Positions 1 to 17,922 of a DNA stretch of 64,000 nucleotides are shown here, in pieces; the first letter of the stretch is position 1; every line of letters begins with the position of its first letter. Position numbers and translations under genes: made by a program. The stretch covers positions 11,470,001 to 11,534,000 of the forward strand of contig OY992838.1 of the NCBI GenBank assembly GCA_963921425.1. The letters run 5' to 3'. Below the pieces are notes generated by a model. The model searched no databases and was not told where the DNA came from. It saw only the letters and a program-made list of their open reading frames with translations. This DNA is from Dryas octopetala (Eukaryota > Streptophyta > Magnoliopsida > Rosales > Rosaceae).

Positions 1-1584
1 TACTCTCTAGTTTGACAGCTCATGATATTACTTAAGAAAAAAATGCCAGTTTGATTTGCTACCTTTAAGTACAGAGACAACTAAATTTCCTAATATCAAG
101 CACAATTTCGCATGTGTCAGGCGCATATCATACGGTCCTTAGACCGTGATTGATCAGCAACTGTAGCTCTTGTTACAACTACAACCAACTACATTTGCAG
201 CTATAGCTACCTACAATTGCAGAAATTGTTTTCCTTTTATTTTTTACTTGAATCCTAATATTTGTGATGATAATTACAATTTTTTTGAGTGTGTTGGTGT
301 GTTTTAGGGGGATTTATAGGTATTATATTCAAAGTTAGTGTTTTTTAGTGAGGATAAATAATGTGACTGCAGTAATTGCAGCTGCAAATGCAGTTAAGAT
401 CAGGGTGAAGGCACTGATTAAAAACAAAAGCATTTGTTATTTTGGATAACAACATTTGTTGTCATGCCCTTTTAACTAACGGACTGAAAGATTTTCAGGC
501 ACAGATGCTTTGTCACATAAAAAAAGTTCTGATGACTAAATGATACTTTAGGCACAACCTATTACTAAATATAGTTTTAGTCATAAATATATTTTCGGTT
601 TTGTCTTCTTTTTTAAGGCCAAAATAAAAAATAACATGACCCACGTCGAAACACGTTAATAAAATGACTTACTTTTCAATGAGCCGATCAATTGGCACGA
701 GCTGAGCGATTGACATTTTTTATTTTTTAACATTGTCATTGTCTGTCAGTAATAAGTAACAACCATTGCTACTGTTGCTTAGTGATAACTCAAAGATCGC
801 ATACAACTTATACTTATAGATATACATTTCATATTGTTGTTACATAAACATGTGAAAGAGTTAATAAACGAATATAAAACACTTAATTTCAAGCTTTCGG
901 AGTCAAATCCACCGTAATTTTGTGACTTACTATTAGTCAGTTACAACATGTAATTGATGACAATGACAACCCTAAATGATCTCGAGTGACAATTACAATG
1001 ACTATGATGCTATTCCCAAGTTTAGCTTGCAAGAAATCGATTACCCACTTTGAAAATTAACCTTATTATGAGCAATATTATAGACAATGGCATCTTATCC
1101 ATTACTCATATTAAATTAAAACTGCATACATCACATGGTTGATTTTATCACATGTACAGTAACATGTTAGCAATTTGATTATATATATGATAATACCACC
1201 TAGATATCATATAAGATCACCAAACATTGCAAAACTTTATTGTATAAGTTCAATTACCTTAAAACATGGACCACGAGGTCTTTTCAGTTTTCTTTTCCTC
1301 TTTTCTTTTGCCCATTCATTTCATTGACTAGCACCAAAATGAGAAAGAAAAAAAAAAAAAAAGATTTTCACTGTCATTGACTTGGAAAAGTATTTGTGAT
1401 GTTATTAAGTAAAAGAAAAAAGAGATGAGAGTACATTGATTGATTGTGCTTATGTGCGTGTCAATTGGCTTTCTATTGTGCATTCAAAGATAGATTTGTG
1501 CATTCATTTTGTGTGGTAATATTGTCTAATCTATTCAATAAATCTCAAAATTCAACAATTGAAAGAAAAAAACCTAGCACAATG
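1..1584. other. AT-rich intergenic sequence, no gene seen
   Basis: No open frame or splice-consistent exon chain could be supported. About 120-420 holds a loose inverted arrangement of CAG/CTG-containing words that may be a decayed MITE, but I could not define ends. The sequence up to about 1584 has no counterpart in the second copy of the duplicated segment described below, so the duplication boundary lies near 1585. Confidence 0.5.
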
Positions 1585-1984
1585 AGAGTGGTACACTGCA
1601 ATAGTTGGATTTTAGCTGTTTGTCTTTTTTCACTTATTTTCATTAATTGTTTTATTTAGCAAACTGAAAGATCGTAAAAATTATAAGGATTGTCAGTGTA
1701 ATTTGTCCTTATTTCTATGTATATTTTAGAGCCCAAATAATTTCAGCCCACCCTCAACAGCTCAACTTCATATGCAGACCCAGCCCAATGTGCAGCCCAC
1801 CCCGAGGGCCATATATGTAGTCCACCCATTGCCCATATGCAGCCCACCCCAGCCCCATTTTTAGCCCACCCAAGCCCTATTTGCAGTCCACACCCGTTTC
1901 CATTTACCCCATAGCTTTCAACCCATCTAACTTCTGAATCCTGACTCTATTCCTATTTAAGGCACACAATATTGAATACCTTAA

Positions 1985-2240
1985 TAAGTATGATTCATTT
2001 TCACGTTTCTAAACCAACCATCACTTTCTTCACGTTTTGCTTTCACATTTCTATACCTTCACTTTCTTCACATTTCTATACCTTCACTTTGTTCACCTTT
2101 TGCTTCCACGTTTCTATATCTTCACTTTCTTCACGTTTTGCTTTCACGTTTCTATACCATCACTTTCTTCACGTTTTGCTTTCACGTTTCCATACCATCA
2201 CTTTCTTCACATTTCTATACCATCACTTTCCTTTTCACTA
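1985..2240 (+). repeat. Imperfect minisatellite upstream of the small gene (copy A)
   Basis: A unit of about 38 bp built on CTTTCTTCACGTTTTGC and TTTCACGTTTCTATACCATC recurs about six times with shortened variants. It ends about 160 bp before the ATG of the 114-aa gene, and the corresponding array occurs upstream of copy B (31130-31375). The translated ORFs here (FHVSI/FTFCF-type repeats) are products of the repeat and not genes. Confidence 0.75.
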
Positions 2241-2403
2241 TGTAACGCCAATCATCAATTAATCCTTTATTCACGTTTTTCTTTCTACCTTTACTTTTAC
2301 TTCTCTTTAATTCATATTCATTATTCATTTGCATAAATTTCATTGCAAGATTACTGCGGTTTTTTGACAATCTCTATAGTAGGTCGAAAATCAGAAGAAA
2401 ATA

Positions 2404-3572
2404 ATGTCTACAGTAAGGGAAGGAAAGAAGAAATCGAAGACCACGGTAGAGCCTAAAGCTATTTCATGGGAGGAGAGAAAAAGCCTTGCAGACAAGGAGG
2501 CGGAGGTCCTGGAAAAACAAATAGAAGACCTCAAATCATGGGTATGAACATATATATATATATATCTTTCAATTTTGTAGCCACTTCATGTTTTACAATT
2601 TCTTGTTTAGCATTCTCTTATAACATACCATAGATGTTTGATTTTCACTTGGAAGCCTTATAAATCATTGCGAATTGATGATCACTATAATGAAGTGAAC
2701 ATAATCAACAACGTCAAAAGTTCTTATGTTGGTTAAACACTCTATATCGATCATAGATGAAATTAAGCTTAAATTACATTTTTGCTCCCTGTATTTTGGC
2801 CCGATTTCTACTTAAGTTTCTATATTCAAAAAGTTTCAACCACACCCCTATAGTTTGGTTTTGGGTTTTTTTTTTTTATCAAGGACTATAGCTCAACTCC
2901 GTTTAATTTTTGATGGAGTGCTCACATGGCTGAACATTAATTAGAAGGATTAAGTAGAAATTTGGACAAATTACATGGGCCAAAATTGTGGTGCGCACAC
3001 CTTTCACGTGCTGCCATGTCAGCACTTCGTAAGAAAAATTAGATAGATTTGAGCTTTTGTCATTAATTGCAAACTAAACTAAACTATAAGGGTATGCTTG
3101 TAATTTTCTAAGGCAAAGGGACTTATAAGTAGAAATCTTATCAAACTACAAAGATAAAGAAACTGTAGTTTAATGATAAAACAAGGAATTGTCTTACTAA
3201 ATTTAAATGCTATTTATAATTCAAAGTGGATTGGAATAGATAGATGAAATCTAGGAGTAATTTTTTTTTTTTTTCATCTTATTTTGACAGACCAACATGA
3301 TAGATACCATAAATGAGGACCAATTAAAGAAATATGTAGAGAATAGACCAAACGAGTTGAAGACAATGAAGATCCCCAAGAGCAATCCAAGAAAAAAAGT
3401 AAGATCACGTATTAATTTTATCTACATTCTAAATTGTAATTACTGCTTTTAACAATATATATTGAAAATGCAGATCAAAAGGGCTGAAAAGTCTAAACGC
3501 TCAACCTCTAATGGAATTATGGCTTCGGTTTGGAAGTTTCACAAGAAAGAGAATCAAGAGGATCAAATATAA
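2404..3572 (+). CDS. Small unrecognised protein, 114 aa, three exons
   Basis: Exons 2404-2541, 3291-3398 and 3474-3572 join in phase 0 at both introns (donors GTATGA and GTAAGA, acceptors GACAG and TGCAG) and give 114 residues ending in TAA. The N-terminal part is very charged and likely helical (EERKSLADKEAEVLEKQ, possible coiled coil). The middle has a conserved-looking block (DQLKKYVENRPNELKTMKIP). The C-terminus is basic (PRKK, KRAEKSKRS), suggesting nuclear or nucleic-acid contact. I do not recognise the family. Support for it being coding: three short exons stay in frame with consensus splice sites, and in paralogous copy B the changes in exon 2 are two 3-bp insertions that preserve frame. 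Against: it sits in repeat-rich DNA and the other copy is dead. It could be a lineage-specific gene or a fragment of a captured gene. Confidence 0.55.
2770..3175. mobile_element. Inverted-repeat element in intron 1 of the small gene
   Basis: The ends read like inverted copies (AAATTACATTTTTGCTCCC... and ...CTTATAAGTAGAAATC), with interior words such as CTGCCATGTCAGCACTTCG. The same family is seen at 32118-32520 (copy B of the duplication, so inserted before duplication) and, more diverged, at about 18241-18640. It is a non-autonomous TIR element, superfamily uncertain. Exact ends and target duplication could not be fixed. Confidence 0.6.
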
Positions 3573-4055
3573 CTATTAGAATTTTCGGCCAAAAAATGCA
3601 TGGAATATCACAAAAAAAGAAAAAGAAAAAGAAAAGTATGCAATTTCTTTGTTTCTTTGATAGGCAACAAGCCAGTTATGCATTGAATTGAATAAAACCA
3701 CATATGCTTGAAGAAGGGGGTCCCGCCTCAGCAAGAAAACATCATGTTCACATTCTAAAGCAAATATAGCTTAAAGCATGCAATTTCTTGCATAGCGATT
3801 GTGGGTTTGTCTATATCTATACTATTATTTAGAAAAGTTAAAAACACTCTTTGTCTACCATAGTGTATAGAATGCCAATTATCCTCTTCTTTACATTAGC
3901 TTAATAGGAGTTTAAAAATTACGGGTTATATAGCAATTAAACCCTACTTAATCTACAGGAACTTCCATCAGCGAATGCATAACATGTGGATGCTTCTAAT
4001 ATACATAGAATTGAACTTCTGGCTAAATAAAATCTAGTCTTGCAAAGCAATGTTA

Positions 4056-4793
4056 AAACGGGCCCATTCATGGCGTGTTCGGGCCAATTATCTTAAACCT
4101 TAAGCTCAATTTGGCCTATAATGAGTTGTACCGGGCTCGTGTTGGGCCGGTCCGATTATTTATTTTCAAATGTTAAGTTTTAATAATTATTTAATAAAAC
4201 TTATTTATTAAATTTTAAAGTTGTTCATCATCGTCTCAATAATATTGAGAGATTAATATTTCACTTATAAGGATTAGTTGTACAATTGGAATATTATCAC
4301 ATAAGGAAACAATTTTATAAAAAAAATTAATGATAGAATATTTTTTTAGAAAATAGCAATTAATAATGAATAATTTTGGAATAGAAATTATAGTTCGTAA
4401 TTTATAGCACCCAATTATTGAAAAATCCTTCCGTAATTATATAATGTTGTATTTAGTTTTTAAGAAATCCTTTAATATAAATTTAAATTTTTATTTATAG
4501 AGATAAAAATTAGTTTTTAAGATTTGAAAAAAAAAAATGTAAATAGGTCGGCTCAAACCCATAACGAGTTCGATTGGGTCGGTCCAACCAAAGATGGGCT
4601 TATGCCGGGCCAGCCCAATGGGATAAAAAATATTGGCCCAGCCCATACTATAAGTACAAGCCATGTCGGGCTGGGCTGACTTTAAACAAGTCGTGCTCGT
4701 GCCAGCTTCAGGCCGGCCAGGCCTATTGTACTTTTTTGGTTTTTATTTTTATTTTTTATTTTTATCATTGGCCCGGTCTATTGTACACCTCTA
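4056..4793. mobile_element. Degraded hAT-like element, left end lost
   Basis: GGGCC-rich interior (GGGCCGGTCC, GCCGGGCCAGCCC) and a right end reading GTACACCTCTA resemble the hAT MITE at 30316-30781, whose end is TTTGACACCTCTA. The expected matching left terminus is absent, so the copy is truncated. Copy B of the segmental duplication has no such GC-rich sequence at this position, so insertion or loss occurred after duplication. Confidence 0.55.
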
Positions 4794-5131
4794 ATTATAT
4801 GTGCTTACAACTTTTAAGATGCATTTAATAAGTTTATTTTTCGTGAACATTGAGTTATTTAATGAATTAATTTAGGTTTAGTTGAGATTCAATAGTATAT
4901 CCATTTCTTTTTTCATTTTAACTTCTAAAACTTTAACTACTTTAACTTTAAGACTGAATCACAATTATTTATTGTTTTTTCAAGAATTCTATTAAGTTTC
5001 TAGGCTTTAAGGTTTTAGCCGTCAAACCTTAAATTGGTCTTAAACCCTTATAAGCCCAAAATTTATGAAATCCATGCAATCACACCAATATACCATGAAA
5101 ATGATAGATTACCCAGTAAAATATAAAATTA

Positions 5132-5513
5132 AGGGAAAATGACCAACTTAATCCTTGTAGTTTGGGTGTTGTTTTCAATTAGGTTCCCGTAGTTTCAATT
5201 TTTCAATCAAGTGCCTTTCAGCTTCGCTTACAATCAAGGACAAATTGAAAATTTTTTAGACAAAATTGTCAATTATGTATGCTTTAAATAGATCCTTTAT
5301 GAATTAATTTAGTTGTTTATGTATTCAACCACTTTTAAAGAATTGAATTAAAACATAAATAACTGAAAATTCGTAGAAAAAGTAAAATGAATTTTTTAAT
5401 TTAACCTTAATGGTAAACAAAACTAAATTACAAACACCTGTGCAAAACATTGAAACTATATAGACCTAATTGAAAAACACCAAACTACAAGGACCAAATT
5501 GTTCATTTACTCT
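5132..5513. mobile_element. Inverted-repeat MITE with 7-bp target duplication
   Basis: The left end AGGGAAAATGACC and the right end (reverse complement AGAGTAAATGAAC) continue into matching inner arms around CCTTGTAGTTTGG. Both sides are flanked by AAAATTA (5125-5131 and 5514-5520). Copy B has the left part of the same element near 34790, interrupted by a solo LTR, so it predates the duplication. Class is probably Mutator-like by end structure; inference only. Confidence 0.7.
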
Positions 5514-5992
5514 AAAATTAAGTTATACGGTTATACCCGGCATATGATCCCGTTTATTTTACACAGGCTGGCATCGACTTTACCGCTGCCACTTGAAATT
5601 GGTGAAGCATGGTAAAATCAAGTTTAAACCGGTAGATATTGTATTGTAAAAATTAAGCCCTAAAATCACTAGATGGTGTCCAGTAACTCCATGTCAAAAA
5701 CATCACATCCTTCTCTTCTCAATTATCAAAGACATCATTCAGTCTGATTAAAATTCAGTTGGAGGTAACAGATCAGAAAATTAGAATAAAATTCAACTTT
5801 TGGTTAAATTTTAGATCTCTTCCGCTGTACAGTCAGTCTTATTTCTCTTTCAATACATGTGTTACTTTTACTTGTATACAATTTACGCATAATCATACAA
5901 AGGATTTGCATAAATGATAAATCCCCAATCACTAATTCTATGATCACTAGCAGTAAAAAAGTCCAACTGAGACAGAAAAGACCAAAATTTCA

Positions 5993-13445
<7,453 letters not shown>

Positions 13446-13780
13446 GGTGGGGTGGGATGACCAATTGGGTAGTTTTACTCTCTCTCCTCTGAACAGAGGG
13501 AGAAGAGAAGAGGAGTCAGTGCATCTGATGCATGAGAATTCGGAACGGAGGAGTCTTGGACCAGCAAGTCTTTCAAACTCTATTTACGTTTGAAGTCAGA
13601 CTGGTTTTTTTTTTAAATAATAATATTAATAATGAAAAAATTACAAGTTCTTGCCTTGTTGGTGTTAGAAAAAGAGGCAACTAGTGTATTAATAAATCTG
13701 CGTGTAGGGAAATTGAAGGCTGCTTTGGAGTATATACAATAGGAAAAGGCCAAGGGAAATTTTGTGAAATAACCCTTTTT

Positions 13781-14739
13781 AATACTAGAATTTTTTTTTT
13801 TTTTTTACTCTTACCTCCAAAACCAATCTTTTTTTAATTCTTTGATACTTTTTTGGACCAAAACAGCCTTTTAGTTCCTCAACCCAGCTTCTCTCTCACT
13901 CTCTCTATCTCCTAATCTCACATTCAGAAACCCAGATCTGGGTCTTCTTCTTCATGGCTGGCCCAACTCGTTCCTCTTTCCTCTCTCAACCTCTCTCTCA
14001 TCCCAGTTTCTCTCTCCCATCCTCAACTAAGATCTAACATGCAGATCTAAGAAACCATCCCTTCAATTCCAAGCTTGCAGCCCAGCCTTTCGATGTCAAG
14101 CTTTCACTCCAGCCTCCGATCAGAGTTGCAATATATCCCCAATGGAAAGGGATCATGGTGGTAGCCATTTCTAGTTACGGCGTAATTTTTTTTGGTTTTA
14201 ATGTGCTCCAGTGGTAGACTTGACAAGTAGTAGATCTTAAAACTCCTCCCTTATATTAACGGGTTTTCTCTCTCATATAGTCATATCCACATGTTAATGG
14301 ATTTCTCTCTTTGAAGAGACAATTTGTAATCTCATCATTTTTTCCTTTTAGAACCTTTTGTTATATTGATGTAAAAAATTAACATAATGAAATAATTTTC
14401 TGCATTGCTTTTGATTTGAGAGTTTAATTTTGTTAGATTCGAAGATCTAAACTTGTTGTTTGTGTTTATTTTTAAAGGTCAGTATGACACTCAAATTCAA
14501 ATTTAAAATTTTGATGGTCGACACTTTAGATGGCGTTATAACATTATTTAAATAATGCTGCAGCCAATTTATCATATTTATCTTCTCCCACTTTTTTTTT
14601 ACATTTTTATTAAATTCAATTATTTTATTTACATAGTGGTACCATATCGACCATGTGACGATTAAGAGGATATTTTGATCCAAAGAATAAAAAAAAAAAT
14701 AGTTTTGGAGGTGAGAGTTAAAAAAGTGATTCTAGAATA
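13781..14739. mobile_element. Inverted-repeat element upstream of FUT13
   Basis: The left end (AATACTAGAA, T-run, CTCTTACCTCCAAAAC, TTTTTGGACCAAAA) is mirrored on the right (TTTTGATCCAAAG, AGTTTTGGAGGTGAGAG, A-run, TTCTAGAATA). The roughly 960-bp element begins about 340 bp upstream of the FUT13 start codon and could affect its promoter. A target duplication was not resolved. Confidence 0.7.
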
Positions 14740-14746
14740 CATAAGT

Positions 14747-15010
14747 TATGAATGACCACCATAACATCTATAACCTCCATCATTTTAACATTTTGTAACC
14801 TATGCTTTAATGACTGTCATCATAGGCTTGTAACTTACCATTTATGGTTGTAAATGCTCTTCTATATTGTAAGCCTATAAATTGAGACTTCACCAAGATG
14901 AAATATTATGGAAGATGAAAAACCATATCTTTATCAATTTGATCTCTCTACATATTTTTTCAAAGTTTTATAACACGTTATCAGCACGATAGTCTTTTAT
15001 ATTCTTTTTT
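14747..15010 (+). mobile_element. Copia-like LTR remnant with primer-binding-site-like end
   Basis: The sequence TTATGAATGACCACC... leading to TTTATAACACGTTATCAGCACG resembles the end of a plant Ty1/copia LTR followed by a TATCAGCACG-type primer-binding region. No gag or pol follows; the next recognisable sequence is a FAR1-type fragment. The call rests on recall of this end pattern, so confidence is limited. Confidence 0.4.
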
Positions 15011-15504
15011 TAGATTTAAGAGCCGGAGCAATTTAGTTACTAATGTTCAATACTCTTGATCTAGAGTTTTATTTTTTTATATGCTTGCGGTTTGGTCTAT
15101 AGATTCTTTTGCTTATATTTGATTGTGCAAAGCCACGATAATGTGCACAATTTAAACGGTGCAATCACATCCGTTAACTATTAGTGTGCGAAGTGGACAT
15201 TGATATTTAATTCCTATTTATTTTAATTTGAGATGGATTAATCAAATTATTTTATAATATCCAGATTACATGTTTGAATATCTTCCACTAGTTGTATAAG
15301 CGGGGTGGATCTTCCTTATTGCTGCAAGTTGTATCACTATTTTCACATCTGATTTCCTATTGGTAATTATAAGCAAAATCCATTCAACATTATATCAGTT
15401 TCATACTTCAATTTATATAACGTTATTGCATATCAGTTTATACCTTATTTAATGCTTGCCAATTCATACTATATATTGCGTTCACAATGAGTTAAGTGAT
15501 TCGA

Positions 15505-16240
15505 TATAAGCTAGGTTGAAAATGTTGCAAGTGATGATCAATGTCAATCATACATAGTTAAAACAAAATCTGGTGTACCTGAAGAGTTTGTCGCCAAGTT
15601 ATATTTACAAACTTATGAAGGTACGTGTGAATGCCAACATTCTGAGTTTTGTTAAAATATTGTGCATACACATTTTGAAAGTGCTTGTTCTCCTTGACAT
15701 TGATTCAATACCGAATCATTTTGTTCTTGCAAGGTGAAAAGAGGAGGCAAACAAATTTAGGATCGTTGATTTAGAAGCTGTTGGTGAGAAATGATGATAA
15801 AGAAGAATTAGAGGCATTGAGACTTAAGTCATATGTGTCAACAAGCTACTAAATTAGCTTGTATTGTAGCACCTTCAAATGAGGCATATATAACTTACAT
15901 GGAAGCTTTGAATGAGTTATCGTAAAAGCTTTCCAAACTGTCTACTTTTCTGTCTCCAATTAATGTTCCCAAACAAAAAAATGGAGTGTGTGATCAAGAT
16001 CCATCTTAAATATTACTCTTGGATCCAATCATCCAAATATCTCACAAACTAAATGCAGAAAAAAGGGTGTGAAGGGAAAAGAAAATGCTAGCTACTAGCT
16101 CTGGGAGATTAAAAAGAGGTATTGAGTTGACCCTAAACAAGAAGAAAAGAAAGTGTGTTTTATGTCACTAGGGTGGACAAGATAAACGAATCTGCCCAGA
16201 AAATCTGAAAAGGAAAAAGATTTATGAACCATAAGATTTT
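15505..16240 (+). pseudogene. FAR1/FHY3-type (MULE-derived) gene fragment, decayed
   Basis: Translation with frameshifts gives recognisable pieces of the C-terminal half of FAR1-related or MuDR-type proteins. There is a SWIM-like zinc motif region (CECQHSEF, then HILKVLVLLDIDSIPN in another frame, HFVLARWKEEANKF). Next come MCQQATKLACI, APSNEAYITYMEALNELS, a KGRKRGxKGKEN-like stretch, and a zinc-knuckle-like end (RKCVLCHYGGQDKRICPENL). Several in-frame stops and frame changes (TGATGATAA near 15796, TAA after ELS) show it is dead. It may be a transposase remnant or a fragment of a host FRS gene; the sequence cannot decide. Confidence 0.7.
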
Positions 16241-16589
16241 GTTGGGATACAAATGGTGATCACAGAAGGATGAATGACAAAATACCTATTGAATTACATA
16301 TTTTCGTGCTTGAGCATTAAATTGATACTTTTTTTTGGGTAAGTATTCCACACATGATGTATTTCTAGTTATTGTTAGTACTCTATCACTCTTGTTGTGG
16401 AATCATGCAAGCAATGTCCATGAACAAAACAGCAAAATTGTGAAAAGCTACAAATAGATGATGCAGCAAAAACAGATGGTTGAGAAGACAACATTTTTCT
16501 TTTTAATCTTTTTTTCCTGAATTGGTTAGACAACTATGCAATACAACTGTTTCTTTAGTAACATATGTTTTGGATTTGGTGTTCTGAAA

Positions 16590-16849
16590 CAGGTTAGACT
16601 AATGGCCAACACAGATATCCTTGCATCTCCACGTGGAGCCAAGTTAACAAACATGCTATTCAAGAATAAAAACAGTTGCATAATGGAATTCTTTCCCAAA
16701 GGATGGTTGGAGCTTGCGGGGATCGGCCAGTATGCTTACAACTAGATGGCAGAGCAATCTGGTATGAAGCACGCGGGTGCGTGGTGGGATCCCTATGGTG
16801 ACAAGGAATGCCCTGACCCTAAACAGGAACTAGAATGCTATAAATTTTA
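16590..16849 (+). pseudogene. GT61-family glycosyltransferase last-exon fragment
   Basis: After a plausible acceptor (CTGAAACAG) the frame reads VRLMANTDILASPRGAKLTN, then MEFFPKGWLELAGIGQYAYN, a TAG stop at 16743-16745, and on in the same frame MAEQSGMKHAGAWWDPYGDK to a natural-looking TAG at 16847-16849. This is the C-terminal signature of plant GT61 (EOGT-like/xylosyltransferase-like) proteins, in which HG in the SPHGAQ motif is normally conserved; here it reads SPRGAK. The internal TAG stands where TGG (Trp) is expected. The upstream exons of GT61 were not found, so this is an isolated, dead exon. The terminal stop overlaps the target duplication of the next element. Confidence 0.75.
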
Positions 16850-17436
16850 GGCTTTTTATTTTATTTTATTTTATTTTTATCACAAATAGTTTCTCAATTT
16901 TGATCAAAATATTAATTTGATCCTTAAATGTATTTTCACTCAATGTGCTCCATATTTACCACAGGTCCACAACATATCAACGTTCCCATTTTGTTCAATT
17001 CCATTTGAATTGCCGTAAAAAATAGTCATATGCGCTGCACGAAACTTTTTTCAGAGGTAAAAATATCTTAAAACACTCAGAGAAGACTTGGCTTGGGGAT
17101 GATTTTTTTTTTCTTTTGTCTTTTTAAATTATTTTATTTTTAATTTTTTTACTATTTTTTAAGGGTAAACTTGAAATTAAAGAATGACAAAAAAATTTGT
17201 AGTGTCCTTTTGGTTTGGTTATGGGACAAGTGAAGACTATTTTGCCCTTGAAAAAAGCTCACAAACTCACATGCAGTGCACATGAATATTTTTAACGGAA
17301 ATTCATAGAGAATACAACCGATGGACAAATTAATGTGCCGTAGTATAGATGGAGAACCACATTTAAGTGAAAATATACTTTAAGGACTAAATTGATATTT
17401 GGGTGAAAGTTGGGGAACCATTTGTGATAAAAAGCC
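16850..17436. mobile_element. Mutator-like inverted-repeat MITE, 9-bp TSD
   Basis: Ends GGCTTTTTA and TAAAAAGCC are inverted, and inner arms continue (TCACAAATAGTTTCTC with GAACCATTTGTGA; TTGATCCTTAAATGTATTTTC with AAATATACTTTAAGGAC). Flanks are TAAATTTTA (16841-16849) and TAAATTTTT (17437-17445), a 9-bp target duplication with one change, the size typical of Mutator-like elements. Confidence 0.83.
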
Positions 17437-17922
17437 TAAATTTTTACAAAGATAGCCAGGTTGTCACAATGAAACCTTCTCTGCAGAGTGGGCAAGAACC
17501 CTCCTCAGCCAAGCAAAGAAAAACAAGCTAAAACAAGCCATTGAGGGTTCACAGAGAATCAGAGATATTCAAATGTTTGACAAACTGAAATGCACTACAT
17601 TGTGAGCATATATATCTATAACACAAATATGATGAAAATAATCGCATCTATCTTTTTCCAAGAAAAAATTGAAATTAGAATAGGGAAAACCAAGATTCTA
17701 AATATGGCTGACCATATTAGTGGGGAAGATTCACGATGGCAGATTAATAGTCTCTTTCTTACATAGATAATTCCTCAAACCACAATATTCACAATTAAAG
17801 GGCCGTAACATTCAATAAGCTTTTAGGTAGACTCATAACATCCAGTAGTTGTGTAGTCCAGGAAACCTCTTTTAGCCTTCAACAAAAGGGTGTTCTGAAA
17901 GCATGAAGTAGACTCGCAATCT

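Larger units (their letters stand above)
1585..5275. repeat. Segmental duplication, copy A (paralogous to 30175-37220)
   Basis: Collinear similarity with the region starting near 30175 is visible along the whole stretch: the GAGAGTGGTACA block at 1584, the block of AGCCCACC-type repeats (1740-1900), the CTTTCTTCACGTTTTGC repeats, all three exons of the small gene, a shared intronic inverted-repeat element, and the AGGGAAAATGACCAACTT element at its end. Differences are mostly clean insertions in copy B. Copy A itself carries a truncated hAT-like insert (about 4056-4793) where copy B has unrelated AT-rich sequence. Both copies point the same way. Confidence 0.85.

Noticed and set aside
1972-2336. 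Two overlapping ORFs with Phe/His-rich repeats
   Set aside because: Products of the minisatellite upstream of the small gene.
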